A DNA stretch of 64,000 nt from contig CM065711.1 in NCBI GenBank assembly GCA_017654935.2, positions 34,673,578-34,737,577 on the forward strand. The letters are read 5' to 3'. Positions 61,913 to 64,000 of this stretch are shown here, in pieces. Numbering within the stretch: position 1 is the stretch's first letter; each line of letters begins with the position of its first letter. The notes beneath the pieces were generated by a model that saw nothing but the letters and a program-made list of their open reading frames with translations, made no database searches and was not told the origin of the DNA. Both the position numbers and the translations under genes were made by a program. The DNA comes from Phymorhynchus buccinoides. Taxonomy: Eukaryota; Mollusca; Gastropoda; Neogastropoda; Raphitomidae.

Positions 61913-62515
61913 CAAATATTGTGCCACAGAGAATAAGGAGTGCTGCACTGTTCCCCAACACAACTCGAGATTCTGGCGACACGAGGAATCTGACCCAGGT
62001 GTAGGAATACTCATCCTGTTTAGGCTGTGAGTCAGAGGTAAAACACCGCCTGAAAATAGAGGTCCATTCACATTTTGGGTAAATCAGAGAAATGAAATGG
62101 TGATTCTAGATGTATTTGTCGTATTAAATCCAAATCTGAAAAGTTATCAAACATAAATGTGTGCACTATGGCGGTACAAAGGGGAATAAGCTACGGCCTA
62201 CGATCAATGACGATATTTTCACTTTGTTAGAAGGAAACAATGTATTATTTTGATCCAGTCAGAGGTATTTTAATTTCAACAATGTTCAAATGTTTCATTT
62301 GAACTAACGCACACTGCCACAGTACACACCTAATTCAAGGGAGACAACTTGACTTATGCTTTAAGCATTTTTAGCGCATAAATCGTGCATTCATTTTACA
62401 AATCACGTGTCATTCATTACTTGTATGGCCAGTTAGATGGGTCATTTGTTTTAGGCTGAATTCACATTAGAACAGATAACAAAGCTAGGTGTGTGTGCTG
62501 TGCTAAGAAATGAGG
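61913..62515. other. Flank after LINE tail (contig D)
   Basis: Matches 40684-41275 at a few percent divergence. The hairpin near 61990-62040 is present but disturbed by a small insertion. No gene. Confidence 0.6.
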
Positions 62516-62632
62516 ACAACTGACTGTCCATAACACATGGCAAAACTGATGACTTTACACGCTGGCTGTAAGGCATTCATACAACTGACTGTCCATTACA
62601 CATGGCAACACTGATGACTTTAAACTCATAAA
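62516..62632. repeat. 65-bp minisatellite reduced to about two units
   Basis: Two CTGACTGTCCAT-AACACATGG units; the second ends prematurely in ACTTTAAACTCATAAAG. About 12 units occupy this place in contig C. Confidence 0.93.
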
Positions 62633-63235
62633 GTCTTTTAATCATCGTGTATGCATTCATAGAAACACTGAACAAGTACTTTGGTTGATATATGTTCAAT
62701 ATTGGGTTATTATATTGCTGACAAGAAGTAAGCTTAAAAAGATAAATAATATTTTACTACGTTACAAATGATGTTTTGATTTGAACAAAACTAGAAACAA
62801 TTGTCCTGATCCTCTTAGTGTGATTTCTTTCAATCAGATATCATGACAACTGGTAAAGCATTGATTATCTTCGTTTATTTATTTGTTTAAGCACACACAC
62901 AACAACTACATAGCAAAAGTAAGCATATTCCTATGGTAATTCAGACATAACAATATGGATTTGATTTGTGTGTAGACATAAATAATACTAGAATTTCAAT
63001 AAGATACATTAATCTAAATAACCCCTTTTCTTGCTTTTTAGCTGGGTAACAGGCAAAAAACATATGTACTCGTTCATAGGACTCATTCTCACTTGCAGAG
63101 CATCATAGAGTGCCCCGTCATTCAGAACCTCCGATTCACGCCTTGCTCTATGGAGATCTCATGATGGAGATCTCGACGACTTCTTTGCTCATGAGAACCA
63201 GGCCTGTCCCTCTGCCCTGTCACAGATGGGAAACA

Positions 63236-63912
63236 ATGAGACTGGGCAAAAGGTCTGACCTTGTGGGATGCTTAGAAGATATGATCCCTCCACAAGATAA
63301 TGTTGCCAGTACTCATGTTGAAGTCATCATCATTGATGGAGCAGTTATCACCAACATGCTGGCATGCTGGTGGTGCGAAGACCTTCTCTGACTATGCAAC
63401 GCAGGTTTTCTTGCCGTACATCACATCTCGGCTACAGCATGCAATCAGAGTGGATGTCGTCTGGGATGAATACCTGCCAGAAAGTTTGAAGGCCGACACT
63501 CGAACAAAGAGTGGTAGAGGCATCCGGAGACAAGTCGAGCCATCTTGTTCCATACTAGGAAACTGGCAGGCCTTCCTACGGATCGACGAGAACAAGGTGG
63601 AGCTGTTCTCCTTCCTAGCAATGAGACTAGCTGCTCAAGAGACAGAGAAACAAGTTATCAGCACTGTCCACAAAGACGTGGTCTGTACGCATGCTAGAGA
63701 CATCGCTGGTCTTGCTCCATGTAAACATGAAGAAGCAGATACCAGGATGCTGCTCTACGTGGAAGATGCTGTGAAGCAGGGCTACATCAAGGTGTCGATC
63801 TGCACAGTTGACACGGATGTCGTAGTCCTTCTGGTGGCAGCAGCCGAACGCCTCAACATATATGAGCTGTGGGTTGCCTTCTGTACCGGAAAGAGCTTTA
63901 GGTTCTTAGCAG
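63236..63912 (+). pseudogene. PIN/FEN1-like gene, third copy, frameshifted and truncated
   Basis: Matches 42671-43340. It has CAA (63531-63533) where contigs B and C have the in-frame TGA, but carries a one-base insertion near 63362 that breaks the frame. Acidic motifs around IIIDGA, VVWDEYLPESLK, CKHEEADTRM and TVDTDVVVL remain. The match to contig C stops after FRFLAA at 63912. Confidence 0.8.
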
Positions 63913-64000
63913 CAGGAAGTGGAGCAGGACCAGCCAACAAGCGAGACGTAGCAAGGCCAGCGAGCAGCCACCAAGCACAGGCGCAAAAAACGCAGGACAC
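63913..64000. other. Sequence beyond the break of homology with contig C
   Basis: From AGGAAGTGGAGCAGGACCAG on, the sequence no longer matches the PIN-like gene. It is GC-richer (ACCAGCCAACAAGCGAGACG) and runs off the window, so its nature cannot be judged. Confidence 0.6.

Overview
The window is eukaryotic: spliced exons, non-LTR retrotransposons, tRNA-derived SINEs, foldback elements and very long (AC)n/(AG)n/(ATT)n microsatellites. The one recognisable host gene encodes CUB, LDL-receptor class A and C-type lectin modules in an arrangement I associate with lophotrochozoans, so a mollusc, probably a gastropod, is my best guess (inference).

Assembly layout: three gaps of exactly 500 N (3261-3760, 28263-28762, 61001-61500) split the window into contig A (1-3260), contig B (3761-28262), contig C (28763-61000) and contig D (61501-64000). 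All of contig B is present, reverse-complemented, inside contig C (about 31008-53957). This makes an apparent 24-kb-arm palindrome, but both B ends fall inside C at scaffold gaps, so the likelier reading is a second haplotype (haplotig) placed inverted beside its allele. B is nearly identical to C from about 13.1 to 28.26 kb and much noisier from 3.76 to 13.1 kb. Contig D is a third, more diverged copy of C 40306-43340 in direct orientation.

Contig A holds two 5'-truncated LINE fragments, two foldback elements and microsatellites. From left to right contig C holds: a four-exon part of a CUB-CUB-LDLa-C-type-lectin gene on the minus strand (36249 to 29839) with SINEs and foldback elements in its introns; a nearly complete L2-like LINE (36900-40683); a 65-bp minisatellite; a broken gene for a PIN/FEN1-like nuclease-fold protein (42671-43891); an RTE-type LINE with a 5' inversion (46147-48916); a TTAA-flanked MITE; a CR1-like LINE (49640-51390); a 96-bp tandem repeat that is open in several frames; a possible signal-peptide exon; a 1.3-kb terminal-inverted-repeat element; and a decayed LINE with a ribonuclease H remnant. 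Contig B repeats this order in reverse.

Most of the sequence is mobile or simple repeat. The receptor gene is the best-supported host gene: all three splice junctions join in phase and the domains come in a sensible order. The PIN-like gene is the most interesting unnamed coding sequence: its acidic residues are spaced like those of FEN1/XPG nucleases. Alleles B and C share an in-frame TGA where copy D has a sense codon.
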